From: Bacteroidetes bacterium 46-16
GTDB taxonomy: Bacteria > Bacteroidota > Bacteroidia > Chitinophagales > Chitinophagaceae
Reading direction: 5' to 3'
DNA length: 64,000 nt
Assembly: GCA_001897835.1 (NCBI GenBank)
Contig: MKUN01000022.1
Coordinates: 28,753-92,752 of the forward strand
The translations under genes were made by a program, and so were the position numbers. Within the stretch, counting starts at the first letter, position 1, and each line of letters starts with the position of its first letter. A model generated the notes under the pieces. That model saw nothing but the letters and a program-made list of their open reading frames with translations. It searched no databases and was not told the origin of the DNA. This document shows positions 15,868 to 24,061 of the stretch, in pieces.

Positions 15868-18711
15868 TTATCCGCGCCACCTCATTTTAGGGCCATCATC
15901 AGGTGGTGCTGCGCCCGCTGAGGTCTTTGTAAAGTTCCAAATAAGGCTCAGCAAACCGTAGCGACGTATCGTGTTGTAATTATTCTCGTAGATATAGCTG
16001 CTCTGGGCATAGCGGTTGAAGCCTTTATTCTGATCAAGTATGTCGAATGCAGATACCCGAAGTTCCAGCTGGCTTTTCTTCAGGAATTTCTTGCTTACGT
16101 ATGCATTCCACCTGAACACATTGTTGTTGGTAGTGAACACATCCGTCCTTTCGCGCAGGTACCAATTGATATCCGTACCGACCTCGAACTTCAAAGGCAA
16201 CTGAACAGAGCCATCAAAATCGATCTGCCCCGACCAATAGCTGGCTATGTTGGTACTGATGGTAGCTTTGTTATCATTATAAACTACCTGGGGAGAAATA
16301 GTGAATTCAAATTTATCAGGCTTATTGTATTCTATCCTGGGGCCAAAAGTATAGGAGTTATTGTCACTCACATTTTTTTGCCCGTTCACGAGCGTATTGG
16401 AATGCGCCAGGTTGACATTCAACCAAAAGCCAGCCTGTACCTGTGTTTTAGGTATCCGCGACCCGTAGCCGCCAAAAGCTGACACAAAATAATTACCATT
16501 CATATTACGGTACTGGTATTCGCGCAAGCCACCGGGGAAGACGGTATCTGTGCGGGTAATGGCATTTTGCACGAGGCCGAGCGTAGCCCCCGCCCATATG
16601 TACCTGCCGGAAAGTACTTTGTAACTATTGTAGCGGGCATTTATGGTATGCCGGAACTCCTGTTTCAGATCGGGGTTGCCAATTGCAATGTTGAGCGGAT
16701 CGGTATTATCGCGCAATGGCTGCAACTGTGATAATGAAGGTTGTCTCGTAGCACCATAGTAATGGAAATTGAAAGAAGCCTGGTTCTCAAACTTATAAGA
16801 GAAATCGGCTTTGGGGAAAAAGTTCAGGTAGTTGTAATTATAAGTAGTGTCATAATTGAGGTCCTGCTGTTTAAAGGCAGCATTGGCCACAGTACCCCCA
16901 AATGAAAAATTGAATTTCTTATAAACAAACCGAAGACTTAAACCGCCTGAATTGGTCAACACATTATACAGGTAATTACTGGTGTACAGGGCATTGGTAT
17001 CTGTGTAATTGCCATCAATATTATTTGTATCCAGCGTGGTCCTTGCCGCTTTACTATCGTCCATCTTCAAGCCATAACTGGCATCAATGTATGCCACTTT
17101 CGACAAGGGTTCTGTGTACTCGATCTTGGTACCTATCGAGAAGGTAGCACCTGTATTCAGTTTTTCCTGATTAACCGGCAATGTGTAACTATATGGGTTA
17201 CCGAGTGTATCGGTATAATGATAGGTATTGGATGAGATAAGATAGCTTGTGCTATTAGTTTCCTTATAACTTTCCGGTATATCAATAGATATGGTACGTC
17301 CTTTTTTCTTAAAACGCTTACGCCAGAAGATATCCACTTTCTCGCTTTTCGAGCTTGCATCACTATTAATGCTTCTATGCCCGCTATTCATCAGGGAGTC
17401 TTCCGGTGTGCGGGAATCCGTGGTATAATCGGTATGGCTTTTAGTATTCGCATAATTACCGCTTACCGACACCTTGAGGTTAGATAAGCTATCGGTCTTC
17501 CATTCAAAAAGCCCACCAAGATTATGGCGCAGTCCGCTGCTGAAAGCATTCCTTTTTTCAACCGTGGTGTATGATGAGCCGGGCGTTATATACTGTGTAG
17601 TGGTATTGCCGGCAGTTTCAATATTCTGCTTGGCAAAGCGATAGTTTGCAGAAACGTGCTCTTTGTCCTCGTTCCATTTATTGGCATAATGTGCCCCCGT
17701 GGTCCATACGGTCGGGAGGCCTTCACCATTATAGGTACCATTCCAGCTTACATTATCATTATCCTCGTTATCGTAGTAAGAGGTTACAGAGCCATCGGAT
17801 GATACATCGAAGGAGTTGTTGCTCGTGCCATATTTCTCTGCATCATTCCAGCCAAGGCCTGCTTTACCGGTATTGGACATGATACCGAATACCGACAATT
17901 GCCTTTTGCCTTTAAAACCATTGATCATGGCCTGGTTCTCGAAAAAGCCATTGGGACTGCCATCTGTGCCCCCACCCGCTACGGCTTTACCAAAAAATCC
18001 CTTCTTCCGGTCCTCTTTCAGTTTCAGGTCAATGGTCTTTGTTTTTATACCATCATCAATCCCGGTAAACTCAGCCTGGTCGCTCTTTTTATCAAATACC
18101 TGTACTTTATCAATAGCATTTGCCTGCAGGTTACGGGTCACCACAGCAGGATCGTCGGAGAAAAACTCTTCCCCGTCCACCAGTATTTTCTGTACTTTCT
18201 CGCCTTGTGCAGTTACCTGCCCGTTACGGTCCACCTGCAGACCGGGAAGCCTTTTCAGGAGGTCTTCAACAGTAGCATTATCTTTTGTTTTAAAACTATC
18301 GGCCACATACTCTATGGTATCGCCTTTTACTTTTATTGCCCCCCGGTTCTGCTCAAAAACGAACTCGGTAAGCAGGTGACTTCGGGTGATCATGGGTATA
18401 TTGCCCATATCTTTGGTCTTACCGTCTTTTACGGTAACGATATCTATATAATCTACAAATCCGGGATAGGTGATCATGACCAGGTACCTGTCGCCCGATG
18501 CAGCATGCAGCTCAAAACTACCATCATCTTTGGTACGGGCAAAGGTCTCCATTATGGAATCGGAAGCATGGATCAGGGTCACCGCAGCGTGGGGCAGGTA
18601 ATTGTTGTTGAGTGTATCCTGTATCCTGCCTTTTATTATGGCCTGCTGCGCATAGGAAATATTGCTCCATAATATGAAGAACAGCAAAATAAAGGATAGG
18701 CGAATACGCAT
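15868..18711 (-). CDS. Outer-membrane beta-barrel protein, TonB-receptor-like
   Basis: 947-residue outer-membrane protein. Signal peptide (about 1-21, ending SYAQ), then a carboxypeptidase-regulatory-like beta-sandwich (IKGRIQDTLNNNYLPHAAVTL, about 26-105), a plug-like region (VEDLLKRLPGLQVDRNGQV and KILVDGEEFFSDDP near 145-185), then a long barrel rich in alternating aromatic residues and N/T/Y. This is the SusC-like/OMP_b-brl_3 group that has the plug but often lacks a clear TonB box. The transported substrate is unknown. Operon with the GLPGLI protein downstream. Confidence 0.85.
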   Translation of the reverse strand: MRIRLSFILLFFILWSNISYAQQAIIKGRIQDTLNNNYLPHAAVTLIHASDSIMETFARTKDDGSFELHAASGDRYLVMITYPGFVDYIDIVTVKDGKTKDMGNIPMITRSHLLTEFVFEQNRGAIKVKGDTIEYVADSFKTKDNATVEDLLKRLPGLQVDRNGQVTAQGEKVQKILVDGEEFFSDDPAVVTRNLQANAIDKVQVFDKKSDQAEFTGIDDGIKTKTIDLKLKEDRKKGFFGKAVAGGGTDGSPNGFFENQAMINGFKGKRQLSVFGIMSNTGKAGLGWNDAEKYGTSNNSFDVSSDGSVTSYYDNEDNDNVSWNGTYNGEGLPTVWTTGAHYANKWNEDKEHVSANYRFAKQNIETAGNTTTQYITPGSSYTTVEKRNAFSSGLRHNLGGLFEWKTDSLSNLKVSVSGNYANTKSHTDYTTDSRTPEDSLMNSGHRSINSDASSKSEKVDIFWRKRFKKKGRTISIDIPESYKETNSTSYLISSNTYHYTDTLGNPYSYTLPVNQEKLNTGATFSIGTKIEYTEPLSKVAYIDASYGLKMDDSKAARTTLDTNNIDGNYTDTNALYTSNYLYNVLTNSGGLSLRFVYKKFNFSFGGTVANAAFKQQDLNYDTTYNYNYLNFFPKADFSYKFENQASFNFHYYGATRQPSLSQLQPLRDNTDPLNIAIGNPDLKQEFRHTINARYNSYKVLSGRYIWAGATLGLVQNAITRTDTVFPGGLREYQYRNMNGNYFVSAFGGYGSRIPKTQVQAGFWLNVNLAHSNTLVNGQKNVSDNNSYTFGPRIEYNKPDKFEFTISPQVVYNDNKATISTNIASYWSGQIDFDGSVQLPLKFEVGTDINWYLRERTDVFTTNNNVFRWNAYVSKKFLKKSQLELRVSAFDILDQNKGFNRYAQSSYIYENNYNTIRRYGLLSLIWNFTKTSAGAAPPDDGPKMRWRG

Positions 18712-18818
18712 GCGTGAACTTTAGAAATAAATAAATTAATGCGACAAAAATGGGAACAAATGTTCAGACTAACAAAATACACATTTGTTAAAGTTCCTTA
18801 ACAATGCTTAATACCTCG

Positions 18819-21800
18819 TTATTTAGCCTTCCCTGTTTCCTTGAGATACACTGCCCTCCTGCTTTTGTTTTGCGGCAGGCCCAGCGACTGGTATATATAA
18901 TCCTGCGCAACGGTGCGCACACTCAGGTGATTGATCTTGCCATTATCAGCAGACGGGTTCACCCTGTTGGAAAGGAATACGAAGACAACGCCCGTACCGG
19001 GATCGGCCCAGGCGCTGGTACCGGTGAAGCCCTGGTGACCAAAAGCATAACCTGTACAATAAGCGCTTGCAGGGCCTCCATCGTCGCTATCGGCACTGGG
19101 CTTATCAAAGCCATAACCACGCCTGCTGATGCCTGAATGATATGCCGTAAAGAGGTTTACGGTGGCATCTTTAAAATAACGTTTGCCGTTATAAACACCT
19201 TTGTTCAGCAGCATCTGGAATATTGCAGCCACATCACCGGCGGTAGCAAATACACCGGCATGGCCCGCCACACCGCCAAACATAGCAGCACCGGGATCGT
19301 GCACATAGCCATGTATCAACTGCCCCCGAAAGGTCATATCCTGCTCGGTAGGCGCTATATCGGCAAGGGCAAATTTCTTCAGCGGCAAATAATCAATATG
19401 CTTTAATCCCATAGGATGATAAAACTGCTCTTCCACATACTGGTCAATACTTTTACCAGAAATTTTTTCCACTATAGCAGCAAGAAAATAAAAATCAAGA
19501 TCGCTGTACACATAGTGCCCCCGGTTCTCCAGCGGTGTGCTGAGGATACGCTCCCATACGGTATCTACCCAATCGTTGCGGATGTAAAGATCATTGGCCA
19601 CCTGTATGTTATAGTCGCCTGACCGCGTGTGTTTGTATAGATCGCTGCGCAGGTGGCCTGTTTCATCCAGCGTCTCTTTATAAAATGGTATCCAGCTTTT
19701 CAGGCCTGCCTGGTGCATCAGCATATCAGCTATGCGCAAGCCCGCCTTGTTGGTATTTTTTGTCCAGGGCAGGTAATCGCCTGCTGTTTTATACAAACTG
19801 ATCTTACCGGTCTCATAAAGCCGCATAACAGCGAGCGTGGTTGCCAAAACCTTTGTGACAGAGGCCATATCGTAAACAGTGTTGTTGTCTACAGCCTTCT
19901 TTTTATAATAATCGAAATAGCCAAAGCTTTTGTCGTAGAATATCTTGCCATCTTTAGAGGCCAGCACACGGCATCCCGGGAAAGCCCCGGCTACGATGCT
20001 GCGCTGTATGAACATGTCGAGCTTATCGAGCATATCAGGATTCACTACGCCGGCATCCTGTGTAAATTCTTCTTTTTTTAAGGTTTTGGCCTGTTTCTGT
20101 GGTTTGGGTTTTACCGTTTCGTGCTGCACAGCACTGTTTGCCGGAGCCCTCATTGCAGCACATGGTGATACAGGAAGCATGCCTACAATATTTTTTTCGC
20201 CCAGTAAAGCGCGGGCCATAGATGCTTCAGAAATAGTGTCATCTTCATAAGCCACCAATGCCGACCTGGTATCGCAAAGCTTACTTAAGAGATAAGGATT
20301 GCCCATGTCCACAATGATCACATTCTTCAGGTTGTTGGCTTTGGCAAGAAAGTCGAGCTGGCGGCTGTCCAAACCATAGTTGCCGCTTGATCCCGGGTAA
20401 AAGCTCATATCGTGCACGGCTACTATTGTTGCATCATTCTTTGCAATGCTGCTGAGGATATTCGTTACATCTGTTGCAGCGCTTCCTTTAGGCAGCCAGT
20501 CGGCCTTAATATCCTGCAAGGCATTTTTCAGATCTTCATACAGCTTAGTGCTGCGATCGGCATTGACACCTACGTAGCCTATGGTGGTATTGTCGGCAAG
20601 TATTTTGTCCAGCACTTTATTTTTATCCGCCACCAGTGTAATGGCTTTATTGCTTACACGCGTGCGCAGGGTAACAATGGCATCATTAAGGTCCTGCAGG
20701 GCAAATTCGGGATTGATACGGCCGATATGCGTAAGGCCCGCATCGTATTTAGCTCCCAGTATTTTTTTAACGCTTGTCTCCAGGTGCTCTTCCGTGATCT
20801 GCCCGGACACAAGAGCTTCTTTTATTTTAGCAATGGCCGTTGGCACATCCTGCGAGAACAGCAGCACATCATTACCGGCCATAAAAGCACGAAGATCCAC
20901 CTCACCGGGTGAAAAATATTTCGTCACCCCTTTCATATTCAGGGCATCGGTGAAGACGAGGCCTTTGAAGCCCATCTTTTTCTTCAGCAGGTTGGTTATG
21001 GTGTTCTTTGATAATGTAGTGGGCACATGGGCCTCATTTTCGAGCGCGGGCACTTGCAGGTGAGCGACCATAATACTTTTTACGCCTGCTTCTATCATTT
21101 CTTTGAAGGGGTATAGCTCCAGCGATTCCAGCTGCGCCATTGACTTGCGGATCACCGGCAGGTCTTTATGCGAATCGACATCAGTATCGCCATGACCCGG
21201 GAAGTGCTTGGCACAAGCCATAATACCCTGTGTATGCAGGCCATTCATATAAGCTATAGCCATCTTCGCCACCCTTGTTTTATCCTCGCCGTAAGAGCGT
21301 GCGTTGATGACCGGGTTGTTGGGGTTGTTGTTCACATCCACTACGGGGGCAAAATCGATATGGACACCCATACGTTTGCATTGCTTGCCTATGGCTACGC
21401 CGGTAAGGTAAGCCATTTCGGTATCGCGCGTCGCACCCAGCATCATCTGCCGGGGCATATCGGCAACGCCCGTAAGGCGCATACCCAGGCCCCATTCGGC
21501 ATCCATGCCTATCAGCAATGGTACCTGTGCCATAGCCTGGTATTTATTGGTCTGCTCAGCCTGGCTTGCCGGATCGCCCTGCATAAAAATAAGGCCGCCT
21601 ATTTGATGCTTATTGATGAGATCGGTAATACCTGCCTCGTTGTAATCTTTGCCACCGGAATATGCAGCCACCATGAACAACTGACCGATACGCTCTTCCG
21701 TATTCAGTTTATTATAAGTATCATTTATCCATCGCTGCTTATCTCCTGCATCGCTTTGCGCAAAAGCGCCGGTAGCCAAAAAGATAAACAGCACAAAAAA

Positions 21801-21830
21801 TAATCCTTTATAAAAACGAGTACACACCAT
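18819..21830 (-). CDS. GH3 glycoside hydrolase (NagZ-like) fused to a serine beta-lactamase-like domain
   Basis: Two enzymes in one secreted protein of 1003 residues. Signal peptide about 1-25 (ending AFAQ). Residues about 35-370 are GH3: KHFPGHGDTDVDSH at 208-221, the His/Asp acid-base pair typical of NagZ beta-N-acetylglucosaminidases, and nucleophile Asp295 in VFTDALNMKG. A GH3 C-terminal-like linker follows. The last 400 residues form a class C beta-lactamase/PBP-like fold: SVTK (SxxK), YSD as the Tyr motif, and HQG (HxG) near the end. This suggests a peptidoglycan-fragment enzyme that cuts both sugar and peptide or amide bonds; substrate is inference. I start at ATG 21830, giving a proper signal; a TTG at 21881 would overlap ispE. 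Confidence 0.85.
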   Translation of the reverse strand: MVCTRFYKGLFFVLFIFLATGAFAQSDAGDKQRWINDTYNKLNTEERIGQLFMVAAYSGGKDYNEAGITDLINKHQIGGLIFMQGDPASQAEQTNKYQAMAQVPLLIGMDAEWGLGMRLTGVADMPRQMMLGATRDTEMAYLTGVAIGKQCKRMGVHIDFAPVVDVNNNPNNPVINARSYGEDKTRVAKMAIAYMNGLHTQGIMACAKHFPGHGDTDVDSHKDLPVIRKSMAQLESLELYPFKEMIEAGVKSIMVAHLQVPALENEAHVPTTLSKNTITNLLKKKMGFKGLVFTDALNMKGVTKYFSPGEVDLRAFMAGNDVLLFSQDVPTAIAKIKEALVSGQITEEHLETSVKKILGAKYDAGLTHIGRINPEFALQDLNDAIVTLRTRVSNKAITLVADKNKVLDKILADNTTIGYVGVNADRSTKLYEDLKNALQDIKADWLPKGSAATDVTNILSSIAKNDATIVAVHDMSFYPGSSGNYGLDSRQLDFLAKANNLKNVIIVDMGNPYLLSKLCDTRSALVAYEDDTISEASMARALLGEKNIVGMLPVSPCAAMRAPANSAVQHETVKPKPQKQAKTLKKEEFTQDAGVVNPDMLDKLDMFIQRSIVAGAFPGCRVLASKDGKIFYDKSFGYFDYYKKKAVDNNTVYDMASVTKVLATTLAVMRLYETGKISLYKTAGDYLPWTKNTNKAGLRIADMLMHQAGLKSWIPFYKETLDETGHLRSDLYKHTRSGDYNIQVANDLYIRNDWVDTVWERILSTPLENRGHYVYSDLDFYFLAAIVEKISGKSIDQYVEEQFYHPMGLKHIDYLPLKKFALADIAPTEQDMTFRGQLIHGYVHDPGAAMFGGVAGHAGVFATAGDVAAIFQMLLNKGVYNGKRYFKDATVNLFTAYHSGISRRGYGFDKPSADSDDGGPASAYCTGYAFGHQGFTGTSAWADPGTGVVFVFLSNRVNPSADNGKINHLSVRTVAQDYIYQSLGLPQNKSRRAVYLKETGKAK

Positions 21831-21877
21831 ATCAGCAAAAGTAAATTTTAGCAGGCAGAATATTGCTTGCAATAAGA

Positions 21878-22678
21878 TCAAATATAAAAGGTTTCGGCCT
21901 GGATGTTTAAACGGGCCCGCTCGCCTTTGTTAAAAATACCATACACAGCACTGCCACTGCCACTCATGGCTGCATATAAAGCTCCCTGTTCATAGAGCTG
22001 GCTCTTAAGTTCGGCCAGTTGGGGATGCTGTTCAAATACAGGTTTTTCAAAATCGTTGCTAATATGATGCTGCCATTCTGCAACAGGCAAATTACTTATA
22101 GTGCACAGATCGAAAGGTGCCGGTTTAGCCGTTATAAGTTTAAAAGCCGCTGCCGTGCTTACATGTATTCCCGGGCAAATTAGCTGTATGCTGTATGCTG
22201 AGAGATCGAGTGCAATGGGCGATATATTCTCGCCACGCCCTTTTGCAAAACAGGGTGTATTGTATATAAAGAAAGGGCAATCGCTTCCTAATCTCAAAGC
22301 AAAAGCCGCCAGCGCCGCTTCACTCAAACCCAGGCTGTAATGATCATTCAGCAGCTTTAACATAAATGCCCCGTCCGACGAGCCGCCGCCGAGGCCGGCA
22401 CCCATGGGTATCACTTTAAGCAGGTGTATATCAAGCGGCTGTATGCCGGAATATTCCTGCTGCAATAATGTATATGCTTTATAAATAAGGTTATCTTTAG
22501 TATCGCCTGCTATTGTTTTACCATGCATGTGCATCGTGGTTTGTTCCGCAGGCACTATCTCCAGCACATCTTCCCAGGGCAGGGGATAGAACAGCGTTTC
22601 TATATTATGATAGCCATCGGGACGGCGCTCCGTAACATATAGCCCTATGTTTATTTTACAGTTGGGAAAACACAGCAT
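21878..22678 (-). CDS. ispE: 4-diphosphocytidyl-2-C-methyl-D-erythritol kinase
   Basis: GHMP kinase that phosphorylates CDP-ME at the 2-hydroxyl in the non-mevalonate isoprenoid pathway, cytoplasmic. Seen: CKINIGLYVTERRPDGYHNIETL at the N-terminus, the ATP-binding glycine loop PMGAGLGGGSSDGA near 92-105, and the C-terminal MSGSGSAVYGIF motif. Length of 266 residues is normal. dxs of the same pathway lies 20 kb away in this window. Head-to-head with the ABC gene that starts 47 bases beyond. Confidence 0.95.
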   Translation of the reverse strand: MLCFPNCKINIGLYVTERRPDGYHNIETLFYPLPWEDVLEIVPAEQTTMHMHGKTIAGDTKDNLIYKAYTLLQQEYSGIQPLDIHLLKVIPMGAGLGGGSSDGAFMLKLLNDHYSLGLSEAALAAFALRLGSDCPFFIYNTPCFAKGRGENISPIALDLSAYSIQLICPGIHVSTAAAFKLITAKPAPFDLCTISNLPVAEWQHHISNDFEKPVFEQHPQLAELKSQLYEQGALYAAMSGSGSAVYGIFNKGERARLNIQAETFYI

Positions 22679-22725
22679 AAGCGATGCGTGAAATTATGCG
22701 TATTTTTGGTACACACAAGCGGCAG

Positions 22726-23424
22726 ATGAAAGAAATAATCAGGCTTAACGAGATAAAGAAGAGTTATTACCTGGGCAGGCAGGAATTGCCTGTGCTTAAA
22801 GGCATCAACCTGCTGATAACGCGTAATGAATATGTGGCACTTATGGGACCCTCGGGCTCGGGCAAAAGTACCCTGATGAACATACTGGGTTGCCTGGATA
22901 CCCCAACGGCAGGAGAATACATCCTGAACGGGAAGAACGTGAGCCGTATGGAAGACAATGAACTGGCAGACGTGCGCAATACAGAGATCGGTTTCGTGTT
23001 CCAGCAATTCAACCTGTTGCCCAGGCTTACCGCATGGGAAAATGTGGCCATGCCGCTTATATACGCAGGCGTAGGTAAAACGGAACGTGAAGAAAGGGCC
23101 CGTGCCATGCTCGATAAAGTAGGGCTTGGCGACAGGGCACACCATAAGCCCAATGAGCTATCGGGTGGCCAGAGCCAGCGTGTGGCCATCGCAAGGGCGC
23201 TTATTAATAACCCGGCCCTCATACTGGCCGATGAGCCCACCGGTAACCTGGACAGTAAAACATCGGTCGAGATCATGGAGCTCTTCGGGCAGATACAGGA
23301 GCAGGGCAATACCGTAGTACTCGTGACACATGAAGAGGACATAGCCCAGTTTACCCACAGGATAGTGCGGATAAAGGACGGGCTGGTGGAAACGGATAAA
23401 AGAATAAAAGAATTAGCAAGTTAG
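22726..23424 (+). CDS. ABC transporter ATP-binding protein (LolD/MacB-like)
   Basis: ATPase subunit of an exporter or lipoprotein-release type ABC system. Walker [11 protein letters not shown]-loop [16 protein letters not shown], signature [15 protein letters not shown], Walker [16 protein letters not shown] and H-loop VTHE are all in order. I prefer the ATG at 22726 because a TATTTTTG box at 22701-22708 lies just upstream, and a 14-residue extension from the ATG at 22684 adds nothing recognisable. No permease gene is adjacent; the adenosyltransferase follows 3 bases after the stop. The partner permease must be elsewhere. Confidence 0.85.
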   Translation: MKEIIRLNEIKKSYYLGRQELPVLKGINLLITRNEYVALMGPSGSGKSTLMNILGCLDTPTAGEYILNGKNVSRMEDNELADVRNTEIGFVFQQFNLLPRLTAWENVAMPLIYAGVGKTEREERARAMLDKVGLGDRAHHKPNELSGGQSQRVAIARALINNPALILADEPTGNLDSKTSVEIMELFGQIQEQGNTVVLVTHEEDIAQFTHRIVRIKDGLVETDKRIKELAS

Positions 23425-23427
23425 CAA

Positions 23428-23988
23428 ATGGCATTCAAGATATATACCAAAACGGGCGACAAAGGCAGTACCAGCCTTATAGGAGGGGTACGCGTAGCCA
23501 AAAGCCATATCAGGATAGAGAGCTATGGCACCGTAGATGAACTGAACTCGTACCTGGGCATGGTAAATGATATGGCAGCGGATGAACAGGTAAGCGATTG
23601 GCTGCGCGAGATACAGGACCGCCTTTTTACCATCGGTTCTGAACTGGCCACCACGCCTGATAAGGAAATAAAAATGAAGCTTCCCGACCTGCACGACAAC
23701 GATATCAAATGGCTGGAAGAACGTATTGACGAGATGAACGAAACATTACCCGAAATGCGCTCATTCATCATTCCCGGGGGCAACCTTGCGGCATCGACCT
23801 GCCATGTGGCCCGCTGTGTTTGCCGCAGGGCCGAGCGCATTTGTGTGGCCATGCAGGAGCAGGGAGCAACAATACCTGAGCTCATAGTACCCTACCTCAA
23901 CCGCCTCTCCGATCTTTTATTTGTGCTCGCACGCTATATTGGTCATATCAATGGCGCTGCCGAACTACCCTGGAGAGCCAGGCTATAA
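23428..23988 (+). CDS. Cob(I)yrinic acid a,c-diamide adenosyltransferase, PduO type
   Basis: Adds the adenosyl group of ATP to cob(I)alamin to make coenzyme B12. Family marks: YTKTGDKGSTSLIGG at 6-20 (ATP-binding N-terminus), ESYGTVDELNSYLG near 31-44, SFIIPGG near 112, CHVARCVCRRAER near 122-134 with the catalytic Arg, and NRLSDLLFVLAR near 155-166. Length of 186 residues is right. Co-transcribed with the ABC ATPase, from which it is 3 bases away. No B12 biosynthesis genes are in view, so a salvage role fits. Confidence 0.9.
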   Translation: MAFKIYTKTGDKGSTSLIGGVRVAKSHIRIESYGTVDELNSYLGMVNDMAADEQVSDWLREIQDRLFTIGSELATTPDKEIKMKLPDLHDNDIKWLEERIDEMNETLPEMRSFIIPGGNLAASTCHVARCVCRRAERICVAMQEQGATIPELIVPYLNRLSDLLFVLARYIGHINGAAELPWRARL

Positions 23989-24004
23989 AAACAATGGATT
24001 CATA

Positions 24005-24037
24005 AAAAAGGCCCGGCTATCCTAGCCGGGCCTTTTT
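24005..24037. terminator. Bidirectional rho-independent terminator
   Basis: GGCCCGGCTA and TAGCCGGGCC arms around a short TCC-type loop, with A-run before and T-run after, between two convergent genes (adenosyltransferase and the T9SS protein). It can serve both strands. Confidence 0.9.
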
Positions 24038-24061
24038 CGTTTACTATACTTGCCTGCTATA

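Noticed and set aside
17899..18672. 257-codon plus-strand frame opposite the receptor-like barrel
   Set aside because: Shadow of a certain gene; no domain or signal is seen in it.
18819..21830. Reading the C-terminal half as a beta-lactamase resistance gene
   Set aside because: The fold is shared by many serine hydrolases and it is fused to a GH3 domain; no sign of an acquired resistance cassette.
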